This document shows positions 25,801-36,545 of a DNA stretch of 64,000 nucleotides, piece after piece (position 1 is the stretch's first letter; the number at the start of each line of letters is the position of its first letter). The notes beneath the pieces are model-generated. The model was not told the origin of the DNA, ran no database searches, and saw only the letters and a program-made list of their open reading frames with translations. The stretch comes from Lycocorax pyrrhopterus obiensis (Eukaryota > Chordata > Aves > Passeriformes > Paradisaeidae), in NCBI GenBank assembly GCA_014706295.1, contig JACSVZ010000005.1, positions 19,694,172-19,758,171 on the forward strand, in the 5' to 3' direction. The translations under genes were made by a program, and so were the position numbers.

Positions 25801-27724
25801 TTCATATCTAAAAGGCATTTAAAGTGCGTTTTGTGGAGCTGGTAAGATTTGAAAATGGTTTCACGTGCAGGACAGGGAATCACTGTGTGCCACGTTTGCA
25901 GCCTGTGGTGCTCCCAAGGAGCAGCATCCTGGGGAAGGTGCAGGGAGTCACAAAATGCATCATTGTCATCTGTGGAGGGAAATTCAGCCGACTGCCAGTG
26001 ATTCGTATTGACCTCAAAGGAGGTTTCTGCTGCATGGAAATCGGTTTCCTGTTCATTTTACAGTATGGGATAGTGCATGAGGATTCACCACTCTGCCGCA
26101 AACTCCTGGAGGAGATGGCCCTGGAGCTTTTTTGAGGGCATAGGGAAATGGTGGTGACACCTTGACCTTGTCTAGAATTACGTGCCTGGTTTTCTCCCCC
26201 CAAACAACCCTGAGCCTTGCTGTTACTGGTTCTTGGTAGTGGAATAACAAAGGTTGTAGTTCCTCCCCTGTGAAGATATATCTTAGTGGTCAAGATAAGA
26301 CAAAGCATGGGGAGGCAAGTTTTTAAGCAAACAATCCTTTGCAAAAGAGCAAATTGGAGTTATGAGCTCAGCTCCCGAGAGGAAGTGAGAGTAGCCATGG
26401 TGGGAGCTTCCCTGCTCAGAAAGAGTTTATGGTTGCAGGATTTATGTGTCTAGATGTCAAGAAACAGGAAAATCAAGGTTGTAGGTGCAGTTTTAATGCC
26501 TTGGTATCCGTGTGCTGCGGGGTGCATGGGTCACACAGTCCTGTGCCTCCACCTATCTTATTCCCTTCCCAGGTGCCCCATGGATGATGAGCTGCTGGTG
26601 CAGTAGGTTTTGCTGTGCAGCCCCCTCGCCTTTGCTGAGCCATTGCCAAAGAGGTGTTGATTGCTGTCCTGTGTGACACCCAGAGAAGGGCGGCTGTCTA
26701 TGTTGGAAGCTTGGCTTTACAGCAAAACCAGAGCAGCACATTACTGGAGGGGCAGCATGAAGCCTATGGTATGTCATGGTACCTGACTGCCATGGTGGAT
26801 CCTGCTGTCCCTCCTCCCAGTGGTCACAGTGGTGTGTGGAGGTGGCTCCACGCGGCTCCTGTGGTGCCGGTCTTTGGTGAGCTGGCATGGGAGGCAAAAG
26901 GAGGACAGACCTTGTTTCTGGCTGGCAGCACCTTTCCAAACACCTTCAGCTGCTTGTGAAGCAGCACTTGCTTAACTTGGAATTGGAGGTGTCATCTCTG
27001 TAGCTGCCCCAGCTCTGCAGCTACCATCAGGTTTTGGCTCTCCCCTCTCCAGTGGGCTGTTGTATGGGAATGGCTCGTTGGGGTCAGTTATACTGGCTCC
27101 TTGTGGCTCAGGCAACTGCATCACATAATCTCTTAAATAAACCCATCAAGTGGCAGACTTGGCTGGAGCCTCCTGCAGCCTGGGGCAGTCAGTAGGTTAA
27201 TCCGGAGCTCCTCTGGCCCCGCCGCCGACTCCTTTGAAGTTGCTGCAGCTTAGGAGCCAGCGCACTTTCTCAGGGAAGCTGGCATTTTACTAAGCAGCAG
27301 ACTCTTATTATCTGGGCTGAGAACACAGTGTTTTCCTTCTCCTGCCAGTAATCCTCACTCAGGGCACTGTTTTGCTCTTTTACATTTTATTTTCTCTAAT
27401 TGCCAGTTTGCAGTGGCCATGCAGCTCTCCCTGGGCTGTCCCTTCTGGCTGCTGGAATTGGGCAGCAATTCCTCTCCAGGTACTTCAGCAAGAGTCCAGC
27501 CTGAAAAATAAGTAATAGCCTGTGCTTTTCAGCTAGTAACTGATACCTGTGGTCTAGAGTAGGTTCAGCTGTTTCATTCATCCTTTGGGAGTCCTGATAA
27601 ACTGCCCTCGACTGATGCAGTCAACAGATGTACAGTACCAGGGCACCAGTGCTTCGTTGGTGATGATGCTCTGGTTCCCATCCTGCAAATGCTGCCTTGG
27701 TTTCCCTTTCCTGGACAAGTGTCT

Positions 27725-28395
27725 AAGCAGACAGTTTCTCCAAGAGAAATGCTGTGGGAAACATTGCCAAAGTCTTCTCTAAGGTCCTAGTAGACAACAT
27801 CCCCAGCCTTTCTTTGATCCACCAAGCTGGCCAACTTATCATAGAAGGAGATGAGATTGGTCAAGCAGGACCATGAACCCATGTGGCCTGGGCCTGATGC
27901 CCTGGTTGTCTTGTACATACCATATGATGGCACTCAAGGTGATCTGACCTTCCCAGGTACTGTCACATTTGCCAGCCTCCAGTCACCTGGGACCTCCCTG
28001 GGTAACCAGGACTGCTGGTAAATGACGGACAGTGGCCTTGTGAGTTCTTCTGCCCACTCCTTCAGTACCCTCGGGTGGATCCCATCCAGCCCCACTTGTG
28101 TGTATCTAAGTGGAGTAGCAGATCCCTGACCATTTTCTCCTGGATTATGGGGGCTTCATGCTACTGCCCATCCCTGTCTTCCAGCTCAGGGTGCTGGATA
28201 CCTGGGGAAAAACTGGTCTTACTATTAAATACTGAGGCCAAGAAGGCATTAAGTACCTTAAGAAGGTACTTATTAAGAAGGCATCTGCCTTTTCCTCATC
28301 CTTGGTCACTGTGTTTCTCCCCACATCCAATAAAGGATGGAGATTATCTTGACCCTTTTCTTTTGTTGCGAATGTGTTTATACTTTTTTATACTC
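27725..28395 (-). mobile_element. CR1 LINE fragment, reverse transcriptase region
   Basis: The plus strand is the reverse complement of the central CR1 ORF2 reverse transcriptase region. Clear blocks are the section ending in AGTAGACAACATCCCCAGCC (27787-27806), 'CATAGAAGGAGATGAGATTGG' near 27840-27860, 'CAGCCTCCAGTCACCTGGGACCTCCC' at about 27974-27999, 'ACTGCTGGTAAATGA' at 28010-28024, 'GGGTGGATCCCATCCAGCCCC' near 28073-28093, and 'CATCCAATAAAGGATGGAGAT' near 28325-28345. These are hallmark CR1 segments in the correct antisense order. The copy has many indels and stops, so it is inactive. It carries an unusual inserted duplication with a palindrome at 28240-28284. Both element ends are truncated. 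Confidence 0.88.
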
Positions 28396-31300
28396 TGCTG
28401 TGTGCGCATCTGTGTGTATACTCTACAGTGATGGAGATTGTAAAACGTGAGCCCTACTCAGCCGTGCAGTGCTTCTGCCTGCTGAAGTTGGGGGCAAGTC
28501 TGATGCTTTGCTTTGTATTCACACTGCTTCAGCCAGACTTGCAAAACAGCTGCCTTAAATGGCAGCTTTTGAAAATATCTGTGAAATAATAATAAAAAAA
28601 AAAATAGAAGAGAGAAAAGATTAAATTATCCTCCAGCAATGAGAGTTTCAATAATGCCATGTTATGAGTGGGGCAGATTTTACCAGCAGGAAATCCAGGC
28701 TGTGGGATTTTATGGGGGATTAGAAGCCTGTGTTGCTTCTGTAATGCAATGTCCCCTCTGTGTCCCTGTGAGGTTCCCTCGTGGGAGTGCAGGGGACTGA
28801 CCCGCAAAGTTTCCTCCACTTTGTTGAAGCGCTTGGAGGCTGGCCCAGGGTCACTGAAGCTGCTGGCAGCTGGGGATTTAGAATTCCTGCAGCCAGTGCT
28901 TTCTGAGGAATATTTCAGAATAAGCAACTACTGTGGGAGTTGGGTGGGAGAGATTTTGGATGTGTAAGACTTCTTTTTTACAAAGTTTTATTATTTCTTG
29001 CATCTATTAATAGGGCAGCAGGAGTCTCCATATGCTTTTATAGTCCCTGTTGTGCTTTCTAATGGATATATGCAAAAGCTCTGAGGCGCATAAAATAGAC
29101 ACTCTCAGCCAGTTATTACGATAAAAATTATGTGCATGTCATGACCTTTAAAGCAGTGGGACTGTGTATGCATGCTCTTCTGATACGCCACTGTTCTCCG
29201 TTCCTTTCTGAAGCCTTTCTTGCCGTAGGAGGTTTGCATAGGAGCTTGGAATATTTTTCTAATCAGTGAAGAGTCTTTTGGCTCTGATGAGAACTGGCAA
29301 AGCACAGAGGAGCGAGAAAACGGAAGAGTGATGACTTTTTCTAAATGGAGCTAACAGAGAAGAGGGTAAAGGCAAATGGTGAGGCACAGCATGAAAATCC
29401 TAGCACTGTCTCCACTGCTGTCAAACACTGGTCCAAAAAGTTCTTTGTGCTTTTTGAGGCAAAAGCTGTTCTGGTGTTCTTGAGAGTAAAGAGGGGGGAA
29501 AAAAGTTTTGTAATCTGTGTGCCCTCTTTCAAGAGACTTTTTTTTTTTGGTTTAAAACTTTTAATAATAGCGCAACCAGAGTTTACTCTGCTTGCACAGC
29601 CCAGTCTGTGTCAGACTTGCTGTTGTGCCTGGAGAGCTTTGCCGTCCTCTGTATGGGGGTGAGGAGTGGGATGCTGGCTGTCATGGCGAGGGAGGCAGGA
29701 AGAGAGGGGCCTCGTATCCTTGCACCACTGCATCCCTTGATCTGAGCTGTGAGGAGGGAAGGATTGCTGTCGCCTGGGAATGCAGATGGTTGTTCTTGGC
29801 TTGCTGGCACACTCCTGGTGCGAGTGTCTGGACCTGTGGACAAAATGCTTCAGCAGCACGCCTGGGAGGTGTGCAGGCACCAGATAGGATGGAGACACTG
29901 TTTGCAGAAGTATATCAGTAATTTCTGCACTGCTTACACCACACCTTTCTGTGTGCTGGGGTGGGGTGCAGCAACAGCACCCTGTCCTTCCAGGCATCCC
30001 TGAATAGGGTGCACCCAGGAAGAAAGAGCCGAAAGTCCTGGAGGTGTGATGGTCTTAAAAGCTCTGGTGTAATGCAAGAGGTTATGCAGGGCGAGCAGCA
30101 AGGCCCGACATTGCTTGTGGTAGAGTTGATACTGAACCCCTGTGGAGATGTGTCAGGCCATGCTCAGCTGCATTCCAGCTTTAACAAATGGGGGAAATAA
30201 CTCTTATGGCTTTAAAAATTAAACATTCCCTTTAATTATTGAACATAAATAATTTTAATGCAAATTGAGCCAGGATGTGTGTATCCAGAGTGACAGAGTT
30301 GAGAGCAGTTACATTGTGGAGTGTTAGTCACCTGTGAACCAAAAGGCTGTTCATTAATTTTAGCATTTTATGAATAGTACCCTGGATGGTGGGACATGGG
30401 CTGGTAGAGCAAGTTGGCCAAAGGAAAAGACTTTAGTTTGCACTGATGGCCTCCCCTTCTAATGCTTTAAGATGCAAACTGGCGTGTGTGTATAGGTATG
30501 TTGTCCTTATATAGTGAGGTCTGGATATTTTGGAAGCCTCCTGATGAGGAGGGCTATAATTAAAGGAATAACTGTGCAATGACTGTGGGGTCTTCCCTGC
30601 TCACCTTGTGGAGGAGGTGTGGGCTGAACGTCCTAAAGTCTTTGGAGGTAGAGATGGGAAAATGCAGAGTGGTTTGGTTTTTTTTTTAGAAAAAATGACA
30701 GTCTCTGTCTAAAACTTAAATTTCATGGGACAGTTTGGGACAACCTGGTATGTATGAGAGTGTTCCTGGCTGGGCACCCACAGGTGGACATGGCATCGCT
30801 GTCTCTCAGCATCGCTTTGGACAATGGAGCAGCTCACATCCAGGGCAGATGAAACATTGGATCTGCAGCTGAAGTGAGCCTGGTGCATTTGGGAAAACTG
30901 CAGCACTGTGGGGGCTTTTCCAGTGGCTTTGAGGACGCTTGATGCAGGGCACCTGCTGGCGTTGAGTCAGAATATTGTCTGTGATTAAACTCCTATAAAT
31001 ATTTTCCTTTTCATAATGGAATGTCAGCATTTACTGTTTCCTGATTTTAAACACTGTACAGTTTGTCAAACATTTATCTCTGCCTTAAATTAAGTCTGGA
31101 GATAGAATTCCTGTTAATTTCAAATCAATATGAAAGCGGGAGAGAAAGAAATTGCAGTCTAGCCCTTTTCTTGAATCAATATTTTTCTTTAAAAGCTGAA
31201 ATGTTAACTATATCATAGGCTTTTTTGCCATTTTGAAATGCAGCTTCTGTTTAAAGAATTTATGCATTTCCCCTGGAAATTGCTGATGCCAGTGTTTTGC

Positions 31301-31445
31301 AGCAGGCATGGCTACCAGCAGGTGTTTGACCCAAGGCAGGCAGGATGGAGTCAGCCCTGGCAGCAGTGATGTGGTAGAACATTATCCTCCCTGTTTCTGG
31401 GCTCACTGTCTCTTAATAATATTTTTTTTTTGTTCTGTTTTGCAG

Positions 31446-32140
31446 AAGCCTTTGAAATTGTAGTGCGGCATGCAAGAAACTTCACCAACAGCATGTTTAG
31501 GATCTACTACCAGAGCATGGGGCCCAGGGCTCTTAAATTTGTTGGAGAACTTTTTACTGATATCTCGCTGTACATATTAGGCTCTGACATCAGTGTCAAT
31601 GACATGGTAAATGAATTTTTTGACAGTTTATTCCCTTTGGTTTACTCTCACTTGATTAATCCCGGCTTCCCTGATGCCTCTGTGGAAATGACTGAATGTC
31701 TGCGGGCAGCCAGGAGAGACCTCAAAGTCTTTGGGAGCTACCCGAAGATGATGATGACACAGGTGTCCAAGTCCCTGCAGGCCACACGAGTCTTTCTGCA
31801 GGCACTGAACCTGGGGATTGAGGTGATAAACACTACTGACCACCTGAAATTCAGCAAGGACTGTGGACGGGCGCTTCTGAAGATGTGGTACTGCTCCCAC
31901 TGCCAGGGGCTGCTCCTGGCCAAGCCTTGTGCTGGCTACTGTGGAGCAGTGATGCAGGGATGCCTGGCAGGCGTCCTGGAGATCCAAAACCTCTGGAAGG
32001 AGTACATTGGGTCTCTGGAGAGGCTGACCAGAGGCATGCACGGCATCTATGACATGGAGCACGTCCTCCTGAGCCTGTTCTCCGTGGTGCGCGATGCCAT
32101 CGTCCACGTGCAGAAGAACGAAGGGAAGCTCTCGACAGCT
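31446..32140 (+). CDS. GPC3: Glypican-3, internal coding exon (equivalent to human exon 3)
   Basis: Glypican-3 is a GPI-anchored heparan-sulfate proteoglycan core protein at the cell surface that modulates Hedgehog, Wnt, FGF and BMP signalling. This 695-bp exon begins in phase 1 after a strong acceptor and ends in phase 0 at a GTGAGT donor, encoding about 231 residues of the globular cysteine-rich domain without stop or frameshift. The full glypican signature is present at 31892-31963: CxxC, then G-L, four residues, P-C, GY-C, and a terminal G-C. Two N-glycosylation sequons are visible: NFT (31478) and NTT (31829). Seven cysteines are encoded. The [16 protein letters not shown] and [11 protein letters not shown] blocks favour GPC3 over GPC5. 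By eye about two thirds of residues match human GPC3 as I recall it. The open frame continuing to 32413 is intronic read-through. The frame starting at 31430 is an artefact: true coding begins at the splice acceptor. Confidence 0.95.
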
Positions 32141-35100
32141 GTGAGTAGTTCTCTGCAGTTCCCCAGGCTCGCTGCTGTGGCTTGTACACGAACTTTATGT
32201 GTTGAAACCAAGCTGTCCAGTTCCTCCTGGCAACAAAACCCAAATGCTCCAATTACCAGCCCCTTCCCACCCCCTCTGATCTTTCGAAACTTTTGGTATC
32301 ATTTGAAACTGGTGTTTGCAAGGCCTGGGTTTCCATTAAGGGCTTTGACTCTTTTTAGGTTTGTCAGAGCAGAAGGCTGTGGATTTGTCCTGGGGTGTGA
32401 GGTTGGGAGCTGAGACGTCCCAGTATCTTCAGTTTTCCCTGAGTGCTGTGCTTGCTCTGGGTAGCTCTCAAAAGGCTGGTCCTGCTCTTGAGGTGTCCCC
32501 TGCCTCCTTTAACATCACAAAAAATGTACCTCCAAATAGATGCCAAGCAGAGACATGTGCCGTAGCATCCCCTGATTTACCAAAGAAGAGCTGATTTTCC
32601 ATCTTTTAGTAACTCGTACCAGTTTTGGGCTGCATTTAATTGCAGGGATGAGATTATTTCTTATTTTTACTCGACTCTTTAAAAACACATTGTGTGAATT
32701 TCTGAGCCTCCTGAGAAACTGAGGCTGTCTTGTTCTAAAAATCCTGCTGCTCTGTTTGAACATCAAGGACAAATGTACAGTGATTATATGATACTTCGTC
32801 TGCAGAGGAGATTTTTCTTGAGACACAATTGAGCTGCTCCATGTAGGTAGGGAAGAGTTGGGGATGGGGCAAAGGTGCAGGAGTGTTATAATAGTTTGCT
32901 TAAAGCCAACGATGATTAAAATCTGACACTGTTTCCCTGTTAGCTGCTTGTGCCTGCCATTCTTGACTCCTGTTTACAAAAGACCTGTGTTTACGTAGGT
33001 CACTGTACTACTGGCACTGTAAGTAACTTATCTTTTTGGGGGGGACCATGGAAATATATGGGCTTTGAGCTGTGTGGCACTCAGCCAGCAGCACTTCGTG
33101 CTGTTCTCTGTGCTGGCTTTGCTCAGCCACCACACTTGTGCAGGCTGTGAAATAACATGGTGGCACTCGGGTGGTTTCCCACCCCAGGTAGTTTGGCGCA
33201 CATGGAGCAAGCTTTCTGCATTGCTTAGAAGGGGTTTAGGGACCAAATTACACTGAGTTGGATTACTCTTGTGCTGCAGTGACCAGGAGGAGTCTGTGGC
33301 TGGGCTGTGTGTTGGTCACCTGGGCAGATGGGCCCAGGCAGGACTTGTGGGCAGCGTGTTAAGCTCCAGGGTATAGTGCAAGAGGCTGGCTTTCAACCTG
33401 CCTTACTCCCTTTCTGCAGAAAATCACTGTTTTATAGCAGCCTGCCAAGCACTACTTGTGCAGGGAGGTTACAGCTGACAGTCCAGGAGCAGCAGCTCTA
33501 CTGCTGCGGAGCCAGGGGAAGTTGTTCTCTGATCAGCCAGAACCATCAGTCAACCCTCTCTGGAACAGCAAAGGAGCAGAGATGTAACTGTAGGTTTACC
33601 TTGAGTTCATGTGAGAGGAAGAATTCACGTTACAGCTGATAATGAGAGAAAACCCAGCTCAACTCCAAGCCCGCTTGGAGTTCCCAGGGCAGTAAGAAAC
33701 AAAACTTATTTCTATATGTAGAGTGAGCCTGTTTAATCTCAAAAGATCCATTGACAGCATGTTTTGCATCAGTGAACCTACCATGCTTGTAGGTGCTAAG
33801 GCACAGCAGAAGCATTGTGCATGTGGGCTTTGTGCCAGGTTTTGTGAGCACAGACCCAGGCATTGCTGTAGGATCCTGAAAGGATCAGTGTTTGTTCTCC
33901 CATATCTTTCTTTTATTGGCACAACAAAAAACCCGCACTTTTTCTTGGAAATGTCCATGTATATAGTGAACAAACACGACTGTCCCTTATATTATTGAAT
34001 ATTGACACCTTGATCTGTCTACACTCTGTTCTGAGAACATGCTTGTGGGAGGACAAGTAGATGGAGTGCCACTAAAGTCAACACAAAGCAGTAGAGCTAC
34101 AATCTGCCCATCCTCTGCCAAACCAGAACATAAATTGACTTCCTTTGCAATAAAAAATTACTGGGCATTACAAACCATTCAGTGCTTTTGTACTTGATAA
34201 AGCTGTTGGAATTCATTAGTGCCATATGTAGCTAGGTACTTACTTCAACATAACTCCTCTTGATTATTTAATACTTCAATGATTTGTTTGTCTGCTCCAG
34301 AGACATTTTTGAGTTACTGGAGTGAAGAAAAAGTCCAAGCCAAACAAGCCAGTTGCCTGGCAATTTTCACCAAAAGAGAATGGCCACTGGGTTTTTGAAG
34401 TTTTTATTTAAAACACTGATGTTGCTCAGCTAAGGGTCTTATGTCAGACCTGAGCCCAGAGGAACTTTTTTTTTTCCCCCACAAATGAGAATATGAACTG
34501 TGCAGTGGAGAAATAAGGCAATAATGGAAGCACTGACAGTTTTAACTACAGTATTGCAGAGGGCTGACTCTAATAGCTGAGCTGCATCAGGATCTGGGGT
34601 AATCTGGGATAAATATCTTTGTAAGATACCACTTTGTAAATGATAGAATATAACTTTTTTATTCAGCTGTGCTATGATGAAAGTTTCTCTGTTAAACTAA
34701 TCAGTACATATTGAGTTTCAAAGAATATACCTGGAAGCAAACAGTTGTATTTACTGTTATCCTGTAAATATGATTGTTTTTAGACACTGTAGTCATACCA
34801 AAGTATGAAATGCCACAGGGGTTGTCTTTGAAAATGGGGGGTTTTACGCTCACCCTGGCTTCTCATATTGACCTCTTTTATTACTGATCTTGGCCACCAC
34901 TGCTTCTGTAGGCAAAGTACAGTTTACCTGTATGGTATTAAGAATAATGACAGGTTATTTAATTGTCATTAAAATCCTCTGGAATTATGGAAAACTTATC
35001 TACCATGCCCATAGTGATTGTACCATGAGTAACAACACTACTGCCCTTGCCTGTCCTTTGAGCTTCTTTTGTTTTTCACAGCATTGGCAGCATTTCTGCA

Positions 35101-35950
35101 GCAGTAGTTTTCTCTCCTGGTATTTCAGATCCTCCGGTATGTTACCTGACTGAGCATCTTTTCTCCATGTGGTTGTTTCTTATTCCCCCTTGACACCCAC
35201 CCCTAGGCTGGGTGTGGGCATTCGAACACAGACCTGGACCCATTTGTAGCTTGAAGCAGACCTGGCTACAAAGGACACATAAACTTGAGCTCCAGAGGTG
35301 TTGCAGAGCCTCCAGGTAGGTTTCTGAGGAGCTCTACAGTCCCCAAGAGGAGGAAGTCATACTGCTGTAAATCTGCTTTTAGAAACTGTGCCTCCAGGCA
35401 TGCATTTAAATGGGAGTCTGTGTGTTGTTCCTGGTCTGTAAACAGCAGTGCAGAAGAGTGAATTCAGTAATGTGGCAGTAAACAGTTCCCATCCCAAACC
35501 TTGCTTTAGTAGCTAATTTGTCAGCGGTGGTGTGTGTTAGGGCTTTATTATTTCTACAATTTGTCTGCTTAAAAACTTCACCCCTAAAACCTGCTATTAA
35601 AATACTTTATCAAGGATGCTGACTCTCAGGGCACATTGGGAAAAAATTTGCTGTCTAGGCCTATATCTATATTAATTTTCTAATGTTCTACTTTTTCTCT
35701 GGTTGAAAATCTGCCTAGTATGTCCACCTCTTGTAGATATTTTTATCGAATGTAGGGAAGAGTGATTTTAGTCAGTCTGTGCTTTTTGCAACAAACCAAG
35801 GCAATTTGGAGAGATGCAGTACAAATAAGCTTAATAAAATATTCAACCCCAGCACCCCTGGAAGTTAATGCTTTCTCTGTTATTGGAATTAGAAGGGAGA
35901 CAATCAGTCTGGGGGTCTTACATAGGTAATAGCTGATCTCCTCAGAGGTT

Positions 35951-36545
35951 AGAATCATAGAATGATTTAGGTTGGAAGGGACCTTAAAGATCATCTGGTC
36001 TTAACCACCCTGCCATGGGCAGGGACACCTTTCACTACACCAGGTTGCTCAAAGCCCCATCCACCCTGGCCTTGAACATTGCCAGTGATGAGGCAACCAC
36101 AGCTTCTCTGGGCAACCTGTGCCAGTGCCTCACCACCCTCACGGTCAATAATTTCTTCCTAAATACCTAATCTAAACCTCTGTCAGCTGAGAGCCATTCC
36201 TCTTTGTCCTATCACTCCATACCCTTTTAATAAGTCCCACTCCAGCTCTCTTGGAGTTCCATTAGGCATTGGAAGGTGCAGTAATGTCTCCTGGCAGCTT
36301 TCTTTTCTCCAGGCTGAACAACTCTCTCAGCCTGTCTCCATAGCAGGGATGCTCCAGACCTCTGACCAACTTTGTCACCCTCACTCCAATGGGTCCATGT
36401 CCTTTTTATCCTGGGGGGGCCTTGGAGCTGGAGGAAATACTCCAGGTGGGGTCTCACTAGAGTGGAGGGACAGAATCCCCTCCCTCAACCTGCTGCCCAC
36501 CCCATTTTTGATGCAACCCATCTGCTCAGCCCCTGCTGCTCCTCT
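35951..36545 (-). mobile_element. CR1 LINE, 3' end
   Basis: The plus strand opens with AGAATCATAGAATGATTTAG and 'GTTGGAAGGGACCTTAAAGATCATC'. This is the exact kind of reverse-complemented CR1 3' terminus with the ATTCTATGATTCT tail. It proceeds through 'CCACCCTGCCATGGGCAGGGACACC', 'TTGCTCAAAGCCCCATCCA', the 'CTCTTTGTCCTATCACTCC' and 'TTCTCCAGGCTGAACAAC' segments and 'GTGGGGTCTCACTAGAGTGGAGGGACAG', which together cover the 3' UTR and the last part of ORF2. It is about 600 bp and the best-preserved CR1 copy in the window, in antisense orientation to GPC3. It still carries frameshifts and is 5'-truncated. Confidence 0.93.

Larger units (their letters stand above)
1..31445 (+). other. GPC3: GPC3 intron 2, 3' portion
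   Basis: This is the non-coding stretch upstream of the first recognisable exon, ending in a strong acceptor: a run of T, then TTCTGTTTTGCAG at about 31433-31445. No preceding GPC3 exon is visible, so intron 2 must begin before the window. It contains an LTR-like block (about 1200-1781), CR1 pieces (about 3415-3540, 4850-5345, 19332-19485, 27725-28395) and low-complexity tracts (about 13074-13107, 21300-21500, 21608-21628, 22788-22875). The remaining unique sequence, for example 5.4-13 kb, 13.2-19.3 kb, 23-27.7 kb and 28.4-31.4 kb, shows only short, unconvincing ORFs and no RNA gene that I can recognise. That this is intron 2 is inferred from the exon match to human exon 3. Confidence 0.85.

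Noticed and set aside
31628..32107. 159-codon ORF on the minus strand
   Set aside because: It lies wholly antisense to GPC3 exon 3, which has a clear family match on the plus strand. The minus frame is a shadow of constrained codon use.
32141..32413. Continuation of the exon 3 frame to a stop at 32413
   Set aside because: A canonical GTGAGT donor at 32141 is followed by non-glypican sequence. Exon 4 at 52566 continues the protein in the right phase, so this is intron read-through.
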